Shown: positions 26,519-35,595, numbered from the stretch's first letter. The stretch: DNA of 64,000 nt from Blautia sp. XA-2221 (GCF_028767025.1 NZ_JAJQXX010000013.1:35132-99131); one strand, 5' to 3'. Program-made: numbers and translations. The notes: generated from the letters alone by a model not told the origin.

Positions 26519-27799
26519 TCAGGCGTTTTTCAGAGCTTTTTCCATATCAGCAAGAATATCATCAATATGTTCAATTCCTACAGACAAGCGGATCATTCCC
26601 GGGGAAACGCCGGCCTCCCGTAATTGTTCATCCTTCATCTGACGGTGAGTATGACTTGCCGGGTGGAGAACCATGGTCTTAGATGCTGCAACATGGGTGC
26701 AGATATTGGCAAGATCCAGACTGTCCATGAAGCGTACTGCTGCCTCGCGTCCGCCTTCCAGCTCAAAGGAGATTACGCCGCAGGAGCCGTTAGGCAGATA
26801 TTTTTCTGCAAGGGCATGGTATTTGTCTCCGGGAAGTCCCGGGTAAATAACCTTGGAAACCTTCTCATGTGATGCAAGGAATTCCGCTGTTTTCTGTGCA
26901 TTACTGCAGTGGCGTTCCATACGGAGAGGAAGTGTTTCCAGTCCGATATTCAGAAGGAAACAGTTGTTGGGGGAAGGAATGGAACCAAGATCTCTCATAA
27001 GCTGGGAGGTTGCCTTGGTGATATAGGCTTTTTTGCCAAACTGCTTTGTATACACAACTCCGTGATAGGATTCATCCGGCTGGGTAAGACCGTGGTATTT
27101 GTCACCGTAAGCTTCCCAGTCAAAGTTTCCGCTGTCAATGATAGCGCCTCCTACCTGAAGTCCGTGACCGTCCATATATTTGGTGGTGGAGTGGGTGATA
27201 ATATCAGCGCCCCACTCAAAGGGACGGCAGTTGACAGGAGTGGCAAAGGTATTGTCAACAATAAGAGGAACTCCGTGCTGATGGGCAACATTGGCAAATT
27301 TTTCAATATCCAGAACTACAAGAGCTGGGTTGGCAATGGTTTCTGCAAAAAGAGCCTTGGTGTTAGGGCGGAAAGCAGCTGCAATTTCTTCAGCAGAAGC
27401 ATCTGTGTCCACAAAGGTACAGTCAATGCCAAGTTTTTTGAAGGTAACAGCAAGAAGATTAAAGGTTCCGCCGTAAATGGTGGAAGCAGCTACCACGTGA
27501 TCTCCTGCCTCGCAGATATTAAATACTGCATAGAAGTTTGCAGCCTGTCCGGAAGAGGTGAGAAGCGCTGCAACACCGCCCTCCAGCTCGGCAATTTTGG
27601 CAGCAACGGCATCGTTGGTGGGATTCTGAAGTCGTGTATAGAAGTAACCTTCAGCCTTCAGGTCAAAAAGCTGCCCCATTTCATCTGTAGTGTCGTATTT
27701 AAAAGTGGTGCTCTGATAAATCGGAAGCGCACAAGGTTCTCCTTTGGAAGGAGTGTAGCCTGCGTGGAGGCATTTGGTTTCAAGTCTGTAATCGCTCAT
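26519..27799 (-). CDS. metY: O-acetylhomoserine aminocarboxypropyltransferase (homocysteine synthase)
   Basis: PLP enzyme that makes homocysteine from O-acetylhomoserine and sulfide in methionine synthesis. The 426-residue protein starts MSDYRLETKCLHAGYTPSKGEPCALPIYQSTT-like (start at 27799, with AAAGGACTG upstream; a longer frame to 27913 lacks support). It contains the PLP lysine in DIITHSTTKYMDGHG, the QAANFYAVFNICEAGDHVV region and the C-terminal TRLSVGIEHIDDILADM-type ending. The length of ~426 fits MetY (O-acetylhomoserine sulfhydrylase) rather than the shorter cystathionine enzymes. I see no SAM riboswitch or T-box upstream. Confidence 0.92.
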   Translation of the reverse strand: MSDYRLETKCLHAGYTPSKGEPCALPIYQSTTFKYDTTDEMGQLFDLKAEGYFYTRLQNPTNDAVAAKIAELEGGVAALLTSSGQAANFYAVFNICEAGDHVVAASTIYGGTFNLLAVTFKKLGIDCTFVDTDASAEEIAAAFRPNTKALFAETIANPALVVLDIEKFANVAHQHGVPLIVDNTFATPVNCRPFEWGADIITHSTTKYMDGHGLQVGGAIIDSGNFDWEAYGDKYHGLTQPDESYHGVVYTKQFGKKAYITKATSQLMRDLGSIPSPNNCFLLNIGLETLPLRMERHCSNAQKTAEFLASHEKVSKVIYPGLPGDKYHALAEKYLPNGSCGVISFELEGGREAAVRFMDSLDLANICTHVAASKTMVLHPASHTHRQMKDEQLREAGVSPGMIRLSVGIEHIDDILADMEKALKNA

Positions 27800-27939
27800 G
27801 TTGTTCAGTCCTTTCTGAGATGTAAGCTCTGTCCGCAGAACAGTATTGCACCGCTGTGAACAGGTGAAGAAATAATCTGGATTTATCATAGCACAAAAAA
27901 GGTTCAGTGACAATTAGAAGGGATAAAAAAGATAGGTAG

Positions 27940-27968
27940 TTGTTGGGTTTCAAGATCTATGTTAAAGT
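27940..27968 (+). promoter_or_regulatory. Promoter of the third two-component/ABC operon
   Basis: TTGTTG (27940-27945), 17 bases, TAAAGT (27963-27968), 120 bases before the regulator start. Nothing else is seen in the 288-base gap after metY. Confidence 0.5.
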
Positions 27969-28087
27969 AATCACATCGGATAAAAATGTTTTTATGGAGT
28001 AATACCGGGCAAATGGCAGTATTGTTCCGGAATGGAGGCAGGAGAAGCAGATTTGAAAACCATTAAAACAACAGAGGTGACAGAATT

Positions 28088-28747
28088 ATGGCTTATAAAA
28101 TATTGATGGTGGAGGATGATTCTTCTATTGCGGCGGGTCTGAGCTATGCGCTGGAAAAAGAGGGCTATCTTGTGACTCAGTGTGGAGAAATTTCCCAGGC
28201 CTTTGAAAAAATAAAGAATATCCACTTTGACCTTGCGCTTCTGGATATGCAGCTTCCGGACGGGCTGGGGAAAGAAATCGGACAAAAGCTTCAGACAGAT
28301 CAGACAAAGGTAATTTATCTGACCGTGGTTGATGATGAGGATGAAATTGTCCGGACGCTGGAAGACGGCGCTGCTGATTATATTACGAAACCTTTTCGGA
28401 TGAGAGAACTGATGGTCCGGATCAAAAGGACGTTGAAGATAAAAACAGAGGAACAGCAGGTTCTGAGGCTGGGGGAGGCTTTGATTGATGCAAAAGCAGG
28501 AAAAGTATTTGTAAAAGATCAGCAGATTTCACTGACCGCTCTGGAATATCGCCTGCTGCTTATTTTTGCGGAAAATCCATCCATTCTTCTTACAAGAGAG
28601 CAGCTTCTGGAACGGATCTGGGATATCAGTGGAGATTTTGTGGAGGATAATACGCTGACGGTATATGTGAAGCGTTTGCGGAAAAAGCTGGGAAATGCTG
28701 TTCAGATTTCAACAGTCAGGGGGATTGGATATCGTGTGGATCAGTAA
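28088..28747 (+). CDS. OmpR-family response regulator
   Basis: A 219-residue regulator with acidic E9-D10-D11 pocket, phospho-acceptor D55 in LLDMQLPDGLG, and the YITKPFRMREL lysine. The OmpR winged helix follows (LTALEYRLLLIFAEN ... TLTVYVKRLRKKLG ... RGIGYRV). It heads an operon with a kinase and an ABC transporter of the LolD/FtsX type, the standard layout of VncRS/BceRS-like membrane-stress or peptide-sensing modules. GAGGTGACAGAATT precedes the start. Confidence 0.9.
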   Translation: MAYKILMVEDDSSIAAGLSYALEKEGYLVTQCGEISQAFEKIKNIHFDLALLDMQLPDGLGKEIGQKLQTDQTKVIYLTVVDDEDEIVRTLEDGAADYITKPFRMRELMVRIKRTLKIKTEEQQVLRLGEALIDAKAGKVFVKDQQISLTALEYRLLLIFAENPSILLTREQLLERIWDISGDFVEDNTLTVYVKRLRKKLGNAVQISTVRGIGYRVDQ

Positions 28748-29558
28748 AAAAGAGATTCTGGAACTTTCACAGGGAATCCAGAAAGCCATTGAGGGAGAAT
28801 GTTTTGATCCAAGGGATGAGAAGGAAGGTTCCTGGAGTATTCTTAAAAATGATATTTATACACTGATGAACCTGGAGCGAGAGCAGAGAAGTGCTGCGAT
28901 AGAAGAAAAAGAACATCTGTCAGAATATTTATCTGATATTTCTCATCAGTTAAAAACGCCGGTTTCATCGATTCTTCTGATGACTGAGCTTATGGAAGAT
29001 GCCCTGGAGGAAAAACAGAAAGAATTTCTTTTTTGCATCAAAAAAGAAGTGCGGCATATGGAGTGGCTGGTAACGGCGCTTCTGAAAATGGCAAAAATCG
29101 ATTCCATGAACGTAAATTTTCATAAAGATAAGGTACAGGTGGGGGAGCTTCTGGATCATGCTATGGAATCCATAGAGATCATATTGGATATCCGAAATCA
29201 GACGGTGAAGTTAAAGGAGGATATACAGCTTGTCTGTGACAGGAAATGGACAACAGAGGCCCTTATCAATCTTTTAAAAAACGCTTCAGAATGTTCGGAC
29301 GAAAACAGTGAAATTCTGGTGGACTCAGGAGAAAATCCAATTTATTGCTGGATATCAGTTACAGATCAGGGAAAAGGGCTGAAAAAAGATCAGATTGCGG
29401 GATTGTTCCGGAGATTTGAGGGTACTCATAAAGAAAATGGATATGGGATCGGCCTGCCTCTGGCTCTTTCTATTATGCGGGCTCAAAATGGGGAAATTGA
29501 AGTACAGTCCGGTATGGAAAAAGAAGGAACTACATTTGTGATGAAATTTTATAAATAG
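28734..29558 (+). CDS. Sensor histidine kinase without visible membrane segments
   Basis: A 274-residue kinase starting at GTG 28734 (AGGGGG nine bases upstream), 14 bases inside the regulator gene. The phospho-acceptor His is in LSDISHQLKTPVSSILLM; the ATPase part has NLLKNASECSDENS, DQGKGLKKDQIAGLF and GYGIGLPLALSIMRAQNGEI. The ~70 residues before the His box form only a soluble helix region, so the kinase is probably cytosolic and would have to receive its signal from another protein, most likely the downstream ABC transporter. Starts further upstream would add only regulator-overlapping sequence. Confidence 0.85.
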   Translation: MWISKKEILELSQGIQKAIEGECFDPRDEKEGSWSILKNDIYTLMNLEREQRSAAIEEKEHLSEYLSDISHQLKTPVSSILLMTELMEDALEEKQKEFLFCIKKEVRHMEWLVTALLKMAKIDSMNVNFHKDKVQVGELLDHAMESIEIILDIRNQTVKLKEDIQLVCDRKWTTEALINLLKNASECSDENSEILVDSGENPIYCWISVTDQGKGLKKDQIAGLFRRFEGTHKENGYGIGLPLALSIMRAQNGEIEVQSGMEKEGTTFVMKFYK

Positions 29559-29647
29559 TCACGGAAGAGTCACTTTTCTTATTTATCATGAATATGAAAG
29601 CGGTCAGACAGATGCTATGACCGGAAAAATGAGAAAAGAGGTAAAGT

Positions 29648-30331
29648 ATGGAAGTCTTGGAAGTAAAAGAACTGACAAAAATTTATGGCAGCGGAGAAAA
29701 TCAGGTCATTGCTCTTGACCATGTGAGCTTTCAGGTAAAAAAAGGCGAATTTGTTGCTATTGTTGGGGCGTCAGGGTCCGGTAAGTCCACTTTGATGAAT
29801 CTGCTGGGAGGAATTGACCGTCCCACCTCCGGCAGTGTGGTGATCGACGGAAAAAAGATTTTTGACATGAATGAAAGTGAAATGGCAATTTTCAGGCGCA
29901 GAAATATTGGCATTGTATATCAGTTCTATAATCTTATTCCAAATCTGACCGTAGATGAGAATATTATGCTGCCCTGCCTTCTGGATCAGAGAAAACCGGA
30001 TGCAGGAAAGCTGGAGAGAATCGTGAAAATGACAGGGTTATCCCACAGGAGAAAACATTTGCCGGGACAGCTTTCCGGAGGTCAGCAGCAGAGAGTGTCG
30101 GTAGGAAGAGCCCTTATTAATGATCCGGCTTTTATTCTGGCGGATGAACCAACAGGAAATCTTGACAGCAGATCAGGAAGGGAAGTGATAGAACTTCTTA
30201 TGGCTGCAAATCGAAAAGCCGGCCAGACATTGATCCTGATCACCCATGATGAAAATATTGCGCTGCAGGCAGACAGAATCCTTACAATCAGTGACGGAAG
30301 GATCATAAGAGATGAGGTGATACGAGGATGA
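29648..30331 (+). CDS. ABC transporter ATP-binding protein (LolD/MacB type)
   Basis: A 227-residue ATPase with Walker A GASGSGKST (about 40-48), the signature LSGGQQQRVSVGRAL, Walker B ILADEPTGNLDS and H-loop LITHDE. These, with VGIVYQFYNLIPNLT, are typical of the LolD/MacB/BceA group that works with FtsX-domain permeases. An AGAGGT site precedes it and its stop overlaps the permease start as ATGA. Part of the regulator-kinase-ATPase-permease operon. Confidence 0.92.
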   Translation: MEVLEVKELTKIYGSGENQVIALDHVSFQVKKGEFVAIVGASGSGKSTLMNLLGGIDRPTSGSVVIDGKKIFDMNESEMAIFRRRNIGIVYQFYNLIPNLTVDENIMLPCLLDQRKPDAGKLERIVKMTGLSHRRKHLPGQLSGGQQQRVSVGRALINDPAFILADEPTGNLDSRSGREVIELLMAANRKAGQTLILITHDENIALQADRILTISDGRIIRDEVIRG

Positions 30332-32313
30332 ATATTTTGTGCGAACTGGCTTACAGCCAGATCAAACGAAAAAAATCCAGAACTGTGATCACCATTGCAG
30401 CAATCTGCTTATCCACGGCTCTTCTTACGGCAGTGATTAATTTTGCGGTAAGCGGAAATACCATGGTTCAGGGGTTCCTGGGGGAGGATTACGGAGATTT
30501 TGGAGGCGCATATACCCTGCTTTTGTTGGTGCCGGTGGTAATTCTGGGGACTTTGATCATTGCAATGTCTGTGATCGTGATCTCAAATGTTTTCAGGATG
30601 AGCGCCAATGAACGGATGGCTCAGTTTGGCACTCTGAAATGTGTGGGAGCTACAAAGGAGCAGATATATAAAACCATAATGTATGAATGTCTGCTTCTGT
30701 GTGTTGTGGCAATTCCATTGGGTGTTGTGTTGGGGTATGTTCTCAGCTTTGTGGGGATCGGAATTTCAAATCAGTTTATGGAAGAGATGAATACTCTGGT
30801 AAGAGTTATGATCAAGCAGGTAAATTTTAAGCTGTCCTTTATTTTTTCTCCGGTGGCTCTTCTGGCAGCTGTTCTGATTTCCGGTAGTACAGTTTTTCTG
30901 GCAGCTATGATTCCGGCAAAAAAGGCCATGAAAGTATCAGCGCTTGTCTGTCTCAGAAACGGCGGAGAAATCAGAGAGAACATGAATGTTCATACAAAAA
31001 TTCAGATTAACGGAAAAAGGGGGATTGAATACCAGCTTGCCCGTAAGAATGTTGCCTCTAATCGAAAACAGATGAAATCTGCGGTTATGGCTCTGTCTGC
31101 CAGTATGATCTTACTTGTTTCCATGAGTGGCCTTAAAGAGATTGCAGATGGGGTGCAGGAATATATGACGTTTGATTATGGATATTCTGTGGTGGCTGAC
31201 TATTCTGCAAATCGTAAATATACTATCAATCCGGAAACCGGTCGGAGAGAGGAACATGCAAAGACCATCAGCTCAGAGCTTGCAGAGGAAATCCTGTCAG
31301 AACTTTCAGAATATGAAGGAACAGAAGTATACGGAAGCGGAGTGGACTATGCAACTTATGATACTCCTTTAAGTTCTGAGGATCTGACTACGGAAATGCA
31401 GAAAGCGCTGGAAAAAGAAATTGCAGAAGAGCATGGAGAAATGCTGCTGGATGTGGAAAGAATCGTACTGGATAAAAAGCATTACAGAGAATTGTGCCAA
31501 CAGGCAGGAGTGAAGTATGGTGGGATTTTGCTGCTGAACGATTATAAGTATAATGATCACGGAACAGAAAGACACGTTGAGCCTCTGCCGGAATCCATTA
31601 CCTCTCTGAAACTGGAAAAAGCAGATGGCAGCAGCAAGGAGATAAAGATTGATGCTGTTTTAAGCCTGGAAGAGATTCCGAAGCAGCTTTTGTATCCGAA
31701 CACAAACCCAATCCGTATTGTTGTTCCTTATGGAGACGTAAGAGGATATAACTGGATGACTACGCCGGAGAATGAAAATGGATATATGGAGTATGCCAGA
31801 CAGGTTCTGGAAAATTATTTTCCGCAGAATGGAATGGAGTATGCAGAAGCCGGATATGTCACCCGGGTCTATGGGGCTGAGGACTATTCAAAATTTATGA
31901 ACATTGCCATTGTGCTTGCAGCTTTTTTCATTTATGCGTTTGTATTCCTGCTGGGACTGATCGGGATTCTCAATGTGATCAGCGCAGTCAGCTTCCAGAT
32001 CAGGATAAGGGCAAGGGAACTGGCAGTTCTGAAAAGTGTGGGAATTACTGCAGAGTCGCTGGAAAAAATGCTGAATATAGAAAGTATCCTCTGTTCCGGA
32101 AAGGCACTGATCGCAGGACTTCCGGTGGGAGTGGTTCTTGTTCTTATTATGGGTTACTGTGTAAAAAGAGTTTTTCCTATTTCCTTTCATATGCCCTGGG
32201 GAGCCATTCTGATCACGATCGTAGTGTCTTTTGGGGTTATCTGGGGTACGGTAAAAGTCTCGTTGAATACGTTAAAAAAACAGAATATTATAGAAACAAT
32301 ACGGACTCTTTAA
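30328..32313 (+). CDS. FtsX-domain ABC permease (BceB/VncX-like)
   Basis: A 661-residue permease. Membrane segments cluster near residues 17-38, 62-85, 112-138 and 173-197, and again at about 530-555, 590-612 and 625-650, each cluster containing the FtsX/MacB fold. Between them lies a large soluble domain of ~280 residues that probably faces outward and may sense a ligand. Such permeases detoxify or signal the presence of wall-active peptides in concert with the linked kinase. The soluble domain has no motif I can name. Confidence 0.85.
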   Translation: MNILCELAYSQIKRKKSRTVITIAAICLSTALLTAVINFAVSGNTMVQGFLGEDYGDFGGAYTLLLLVPVVILGTLIIAMSVIVISNVFRMSANERMAQFGTLKCVGATKEQIYKTIMYECLLLCVVAIPLGVVLGYVLSFVGIGISNQFMEEMNTLVRVMIKQVNFKLSFIFSPVALLAAVLISGSTVFLAAMIPAKKAMKVSALVCLRNGGEIRENMNVHTKIQINGKRGIEYQLARKNVASNRKQMKSAVMALSASMILLVSMSGLKEIADGVQEYMTFDYGYSVVADYSANRKYTINPETGRREEHAKTISSELAEEILSELSEYEGTEVYGSGVDYATYDTPLSSEDLTTEMQKALEKEIAEEHGEMLLDVERIVLDKKHYRELCQQAGVKYGGILLLNDYKYNDHGTERHVEPLPESITSLKLEKADGSSKEIKIDAVLSLEEIPKQLLYPNTNPIRIVVPYGDVRGYNWMTTPENENGYMEYARQVLENYFPQNGMEYAEAGYVTRVYGAEDYSKFMNIAIVLAAFFIYAFVFLLGLIGILNVISAVSFQIRIRARELAVLKSVGITAESLEKMLNIESILCSGKALIAGLPVGVVLVLIMGYCVKRVFPISFHMPWGAILITIVVSFGVIWGTVKVSLNTLKKQNIIETIRTL

Positions 32314-32426
32314 GGGAGGTTCCTTTAAATTTTATTTTCGGAATAACAGTTATTTTGGGAGGTTGCTGGAGAGGTATTTTCGGATGCAGCAGGAAAGAAA
32401 AGAACAGTAATAAAAATAAAAAGTTC

Positions 32427-32454
32427 TTGACTTTTGGAAAAATAGGATTATAAT
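32427..32454 (+). promoter_or_regulatory. Promoter of the T-box leader
   Basis: TTGACT (32427-32432), 16 bases, TATAAT (32449-32454), about 25 bases before the T-box stem I begins. Confidence 0.75.
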
Positions 32455-32481
32455 ATCTAACATAACAATAAATTAATGTGA

Positions 32482-32742
32482 TAAAGCACCGAAATCCAAT
32501 GAAGAGAACAAAGCTGTGTTCCGTAATGGTATTTCAGAGAGTCTGCGTTTGGTGAAAGCAGATATACCAGGGAATATGGATATCATCTCGAAGGAGCTGA
32601 CTGAAACAACAGTAAGTCATGCCGGAATCCTCCGTTACAGGGAAAACGTATGAAGTACGTGAGAGCTGCAGTTTTATGCAGAAACAGGGTGGTACCGCGG
32701 ATTCTATTCGTCCCTTCCGGCAGAAGCCGGAGGGGATTTTTT
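32482..32742 (+). promoter_or_regulatory. T-box riboswitch, probable isoleucine specifier
   Basis: The invariant T-box AGGGTGGTACCGCG is at 32686-32699, followed by the terminator hairpin CCCTTCCGGC/GCCGGAGGGG and Ts (32712-32742). In stem I, GAGA (32504-32507) pairs with TCTC (32586-32589); the codon just before, followed by the usual purine, is ATC (32582-32584), i.e. Ile. The UGGU of the T-box would pair with an acceptor end bearing discriminator A, as tRNA-Ile has. Uncharged tRNA would prevent termination and turn on the downstream transporter. The element is certain, the specifier moderately so. Confidence 0.93.
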
Positions 32743-32772
32743 GGTGCTTGCGCAAAGAATGGAGGAAGCATT

Positions 32773-33801
32773 ATGAAAACGTTACAAAAGGCAGGCAAAT
32801 TCTTATCAGATTATACTTCTGCGGTAGTGATTGCAATTGCAGTGGTTACTTTTCTGGTTCCGCAGCTGATGGGCTGGGTAAACTATCAGCTGTTTACAGA
32901 CATGGTTGGAAACAAATTTACCAGTCAGTCTATGATCATCGGTATTATTATGTTCAGTATGGGACTGACACTGACCGCAGAGGATTTTAAAATCCTGGCG
33001 CAGCGTCCGTTTGATATCTGCATTGGCGCGGCAGCCCAGTATCTGATCATGCCGTTTCTTGCGCTTGGAATCAGCAAAATGCTTCAGCTTCCGGATGCCA
33101 TTGCCCTGGGACTGATTCTGGTAGGCTGTTGTCCCGGTGGTGTTTCCTCAAATATCATGTCTTATCTGTGTGGAGGAGATGTGGCATTTTCTGTGGGTAT
33201 GACAACTGTTTCCACCCTGTTATCTCCCATTATGACACCTCTTCTTGTTTCTTTCCTTGCCAGTGGAACCAAGATCAATGTGGAAGGACTTCCAATGTTT
33301 GTTTCCATTATTGAGACAGTAATTCTTCCGGTAGGACTGGGATTTGTTTTAAACCGTTTCCTTGGAAAGAAAAAAGCTTTTCAGGAGGTTCAGAAGGTTA
33401 TGCCCGGTGTGGCAGTGCTGGGACTTGCCTGTGTGGTAGGAGGAGTTATTTCTTCCCAGGGTTCAAACTTCTTTACATCCGGCGTAGTGATTTTTGTGGC
33501 AGTTCTTCTTCACAACGGACTGGGATATCTTCTGGGCTATGGAGCCGGTAAGCTTACAGGAATGAATACAGCGAAAAAGAGAACTATTTCTATTGAAGTG
33601 GGAATGCAGAATGCAGGTCTAGCTACAAACCTTGCCACCACAACAGCGCAGTTTGCAAGCGCTCCTCAGTCGGCAGTGATCTGCGCGGTATCCTGCGTAT
33701 GGCACTCTATTTCGGGAACTCTCATTGCAGGACTGTTTGCAGGTTTTGATAAGAAAAAAGAAAAAGCACAGAGCGAAAATGAAGTAGCAGCAGAAAACTG
33801 A
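32773..33801 (+). CDS. BASS-family sodium-dependent transporter (PanS/YocS-like)
   Basis: A 342-residue membrane protein with about nine to ten helices. The start at 32773 has GGAGGAAG upstream; the longer frame begins inside the T-box. Landmarks: TFLVPQLMGWVNYQLF, FSMGLTLTAEDF, GCCPGGVSSNIMSYLCGGD (a conserved sodium-site region) and ISIEVGMQNAGLA(T)N. The bile acid:sodium symporter family also includes ketopantoate and 2-oxo acid carriers. Control by an Ile-type T-box suggests a substrate tied to branched-chain amino acid supply, such as a branched-chain 2-oxo acid; this is inference. Confidence 0.87.
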   Translation: MKTLQKAGKFLSDYTSAVVIAIAVVTFLVPQLMGWVNYQLFTDMVGNKFTSQSMIIGIIMFSMGLTLTAEDFKILAQRPFDICIGAAAQYLIMPFLALGISKMLQLPDAIALGLILVGCCPGGVSSNIMSYLCGGDVAFSVGMTTVSTLLSPIMTPLLVSFLASGTKINVEGLPMFVSIIETVILPVGLGFVLNRFLGKKKAFQEVQKVMPGVAVLGLACVVGGVISSQGSNFFTSGVVIFVAVLLHNGLGYLLGYGAGKLTGMNTAKKRTISIEVGMQNAGLATNLATTTAQFASAPQSAVICAVSCVWHSISGTLIAGLFAGFDKKKEKAQSENEVAAEN

Positions 33802-33809
33802 ATGTTTTC

Positions 33810-33858
33810 AGGGGCGTGTAAAAAATGATTTTTCATTTTTTACACGCCCCTGTTTTAT
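33810..33858 (+). terminator. Terminator of the BASS transporter gene
   Basis: A perfect 19-bp stem (33810-33828 with 33833-33851), loop of four, then TGTTTTATTT. Confidence 0.93.
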
Positions 33859-33942
33859 TTGAAAAAAATATATTTTGTAATGGAAATTTATGGTTTCTGA
33901 ATATCTGTCAGTGGTTATTTAATACGTCCTTAATTGAGTGTA

Positions 33943-33951
33943 TGCTATAAT
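33943..33951 (+). promoter_or_regulatory. Extended -10 promoter of darA
   Basis: TGCTATAAT (33943-33951) is a consensus extended -10 box; no good -35 hexamer is seen. It lies 24 bases before the darA start. Confidence 0.6.
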
Positions 33952-33974
33952 GCACAGAAACAGGAGGCAGAAAA

Positions 33975-34328
33975 ATGAAATTAATTTATGCAATAGTCAG
34001 CGATGACGATGGAGATAAAGTGATCGAAGAACTTAATAAATATGGATATAAGGTAACGAAGCTTTCCAGTACCGGCGGATTTTTGAAAAGGGGAAATACT
34101 ACACTGATGATCTGTACAGAGGATGAAAATGTCAAGTGTGTAATAAAGAAAATAGAACATATCTGTGGGAAACGCCATAAGATTAAATACAACATTCCAT
34201 GTGTTACTTATTCGGCAGGTCCTGGTAATAATTTTATTCCAGGCTGGTACTCAGGTGTGCAGAAAGAAATAGAGGTAGGAGGCGCTGTAATCTTTGCGGT
34301 AGATGTGTGTTGTTATGAGAGAATCTGA
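33975..34328 (+). CDS. darA: Cyclic-di-AMP receptor (DarA/PstA)
   Basis: A 117-residue PII-like signal protein binding c-di-AMP, probably as a trimer. MKLIYAIVSDDDGDKVIEELNKYGYKVTKLSSTGGFLKRGNTTLMI is the family signature, including the ligand-contacting T-x-GFL(K/R)-GN-T region, and the ending GGAVIFAVDV is conserved. CAGGAGG precedes the start. Length (about 110) is normal. Downstream partners of DarA are still poorly known in the literature I recall; the next gene here is a small unknown. Confidence 0.9.
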   Translation: MKLIYAIVSDDDGDKVIEELNKYGYKVTKLSSTGGFLKRGNTTLMICTEDENVKCVIKKIEHICGKRHKIKYNIPCVTYSAGPGNNFIPGWYSGVQKEIEVGGAVIFAVDVCCYERI

Positions 34329-34346
34329 TGAAAATGGAGCAGTACT

Positions 34347-34565
34347 ATGATAAAAAAAGAAATTATTATTTTCAGGAAAGAGGAACCCTCTTATAAAGAA
34401 GTATGCGACATTATCGCTCACTTTTGTAGAGAACACAGCAGGGAATATGAAAGAATAGGAAACCCTGAGAAACTGATCTATCAGATCGATGGAAAAAAAT
34501 ATAAGATACAGGTATGTAAGGAACAGGATGCAGCAGGATGGAGAATTTGCTGTATGTGTTTCTAA
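34347..34565 (+). CDS. Small hypothetical protein
   Basis: A 72-residue protein I do not recognise. It is rich in Lys/Glu in the first half and ends in a Cys-rich tail (WRICCMCF). It follows darA after 18 bases, with a GGAGCA sequence upstream of the ATG, so it may be co-transcribed with darA. No membrane helix or known motif is visible. Its coding nature is supported by length, position and start context only. Confidence 0.5.
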   Translation: MIKKEIIIFRKEEPSYKEVCDIIAHFCREHSREYERIGNPEKLIYQIDGKKYKIQVCKEQDAAGWRICCMCF

Positions 34566-34620
34566 TAGTTGTATTTATATGCGAAACCAAAGTTATTTTT
34601 GATAATTGAAAGAGGAAATT

Positions 34621-35583
34621 ATGAAAAAATTAATTTTTAAAGGCGTGGGAACTGCCATGGTTACCCCTATGAAAGAAAATGGAAATATCAATTATCCTGT
34701 ATTTAAAAAGATGCTGGATATGCAGCTGGCAGGAGGGGCAGATGCGGTTGTAATTGCAGGAACAACCGGAGAGGGAGCAACTCTTACAGATGATGAGCAT
34801 CTGGAACTGGTAGAATATGCTGTCAGGGAGATAAATGGAAAAATTCCGGTAATTGCCGGAGCGGGAAGCAATAATACCAGACATGCAGTATGGCTTTCCA
34901 GAGAGTGTGAGCGGGTAGGTGCAGATGGATTGCTTCATGTCACACCTTATTATAACAAGGCGTCTCAGGAAGGAATTTATCTTCATTTTAAAGCCTGTGC
35001 AGATGTATCGGGAATTCCGATTATATTATATAATGTTCCTTCAAGAACAGGAGTGAATATATTTCCTGCAACCTATAAGCGTTTAAGTGAAATAGATAAT
35101 ATTGTAGCATGTAAGGAGGCCAGTGGAAACTTTTCACAAATTGCTAAAATTGCAGCTCTCTGTAAAGATGATCTTGCGATTTATTCAGGTAATGACGATC
35201 AGATTACATCAGCGCTTGCTATAGGAGGAAAAGGCGTAATCTCTGTATTAGCTAATATTTGTCCAAGGGAAACCCATGAAATCTGCCAGGCTTATTTTGA
35301 CGGAGATACGGAAAAAAGTGATAATCTGCAGTTAGAATATCTGGATCTTATTGAAGCGTTGTTTTTTGATGTGAATCCAATTCCAATAAAACAGGCAATG
35401 AGAGCTATGGGACTTGATGTGGGACCGTGTCGTCTGCCGTTATGTAATATGGATCCTACAAATGCGGAAAGACTGTATCGTACGTTAAAACATCATGGAC
35501 TCCTGGATCCCAGTATAAAAGCAGGATCTCTTACAATACATAATGTATCCTGTACAGGAAATGTTCTTCGTGGAAATGTTTAA
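34621..35583 (+). CDS. dapA: 4-hydroxy-tetrahydrodipicolinate synthase
   Basis: Condenses pyruvate with aspartate semialdehyde in lysine/diaminopimelate synthesis. The start at 34621 has AGAGGAA; a TTG at 34606 is less likely. Of 320 residues, TTGEG (48-52), Tyr137 in YNVPSRTG, Arg142 and Schiff-base Lys165 in CKEASGN are all present. The protein is ~25 residues longer at the C-terminus than typical DapA (~293), ending in an unusual NVLRGNV tail. It stands alone, without other lysine genes, so a related aldolase (e.g. an N-acetylneuraminate lyase-like paralogue) cannot be excluded, though the motifs favour DapA. Confidence 0.85.
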   Translation: MKKLIFKGVGTAMVTPMKENGNINYPVFKKMLDMQLAGGADAVVIAGTTGEGATLTDDEHLELVEYAVREINGKIPVIAGAGSNNTRHAVWLSRECERVGADGLLHVTPYYNKASQEGIYLHFKACADVSGIPIILYNVPSRTGVNIFPATYKRLSEIDNIVACKEASGNFSQIAKIAALCKDDLAIYSGNDDQITSALAIGGKGVISVLANICPRETHEICQAYFDGDTEKSDNLQLEYLDLIEALFFDVNPIPIKQAMRAMGLDVGPCRLPLCNMDPTNAERLYRTLKHHGLLDPSIKAGSLTIHNVSCTGNVLRGNV

Positions 35584-35595
35584 AATAAAAAAATA

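Noticed and set aside
26909..27859. 316-codon open frame opposite metY
   Set aside because: Antisense to metY and without family resemblance.
27800..28087. SAM riboswitch or T-box for metY
   Set aside because: No signature sequence of either class on the minus strand upstream of metY.
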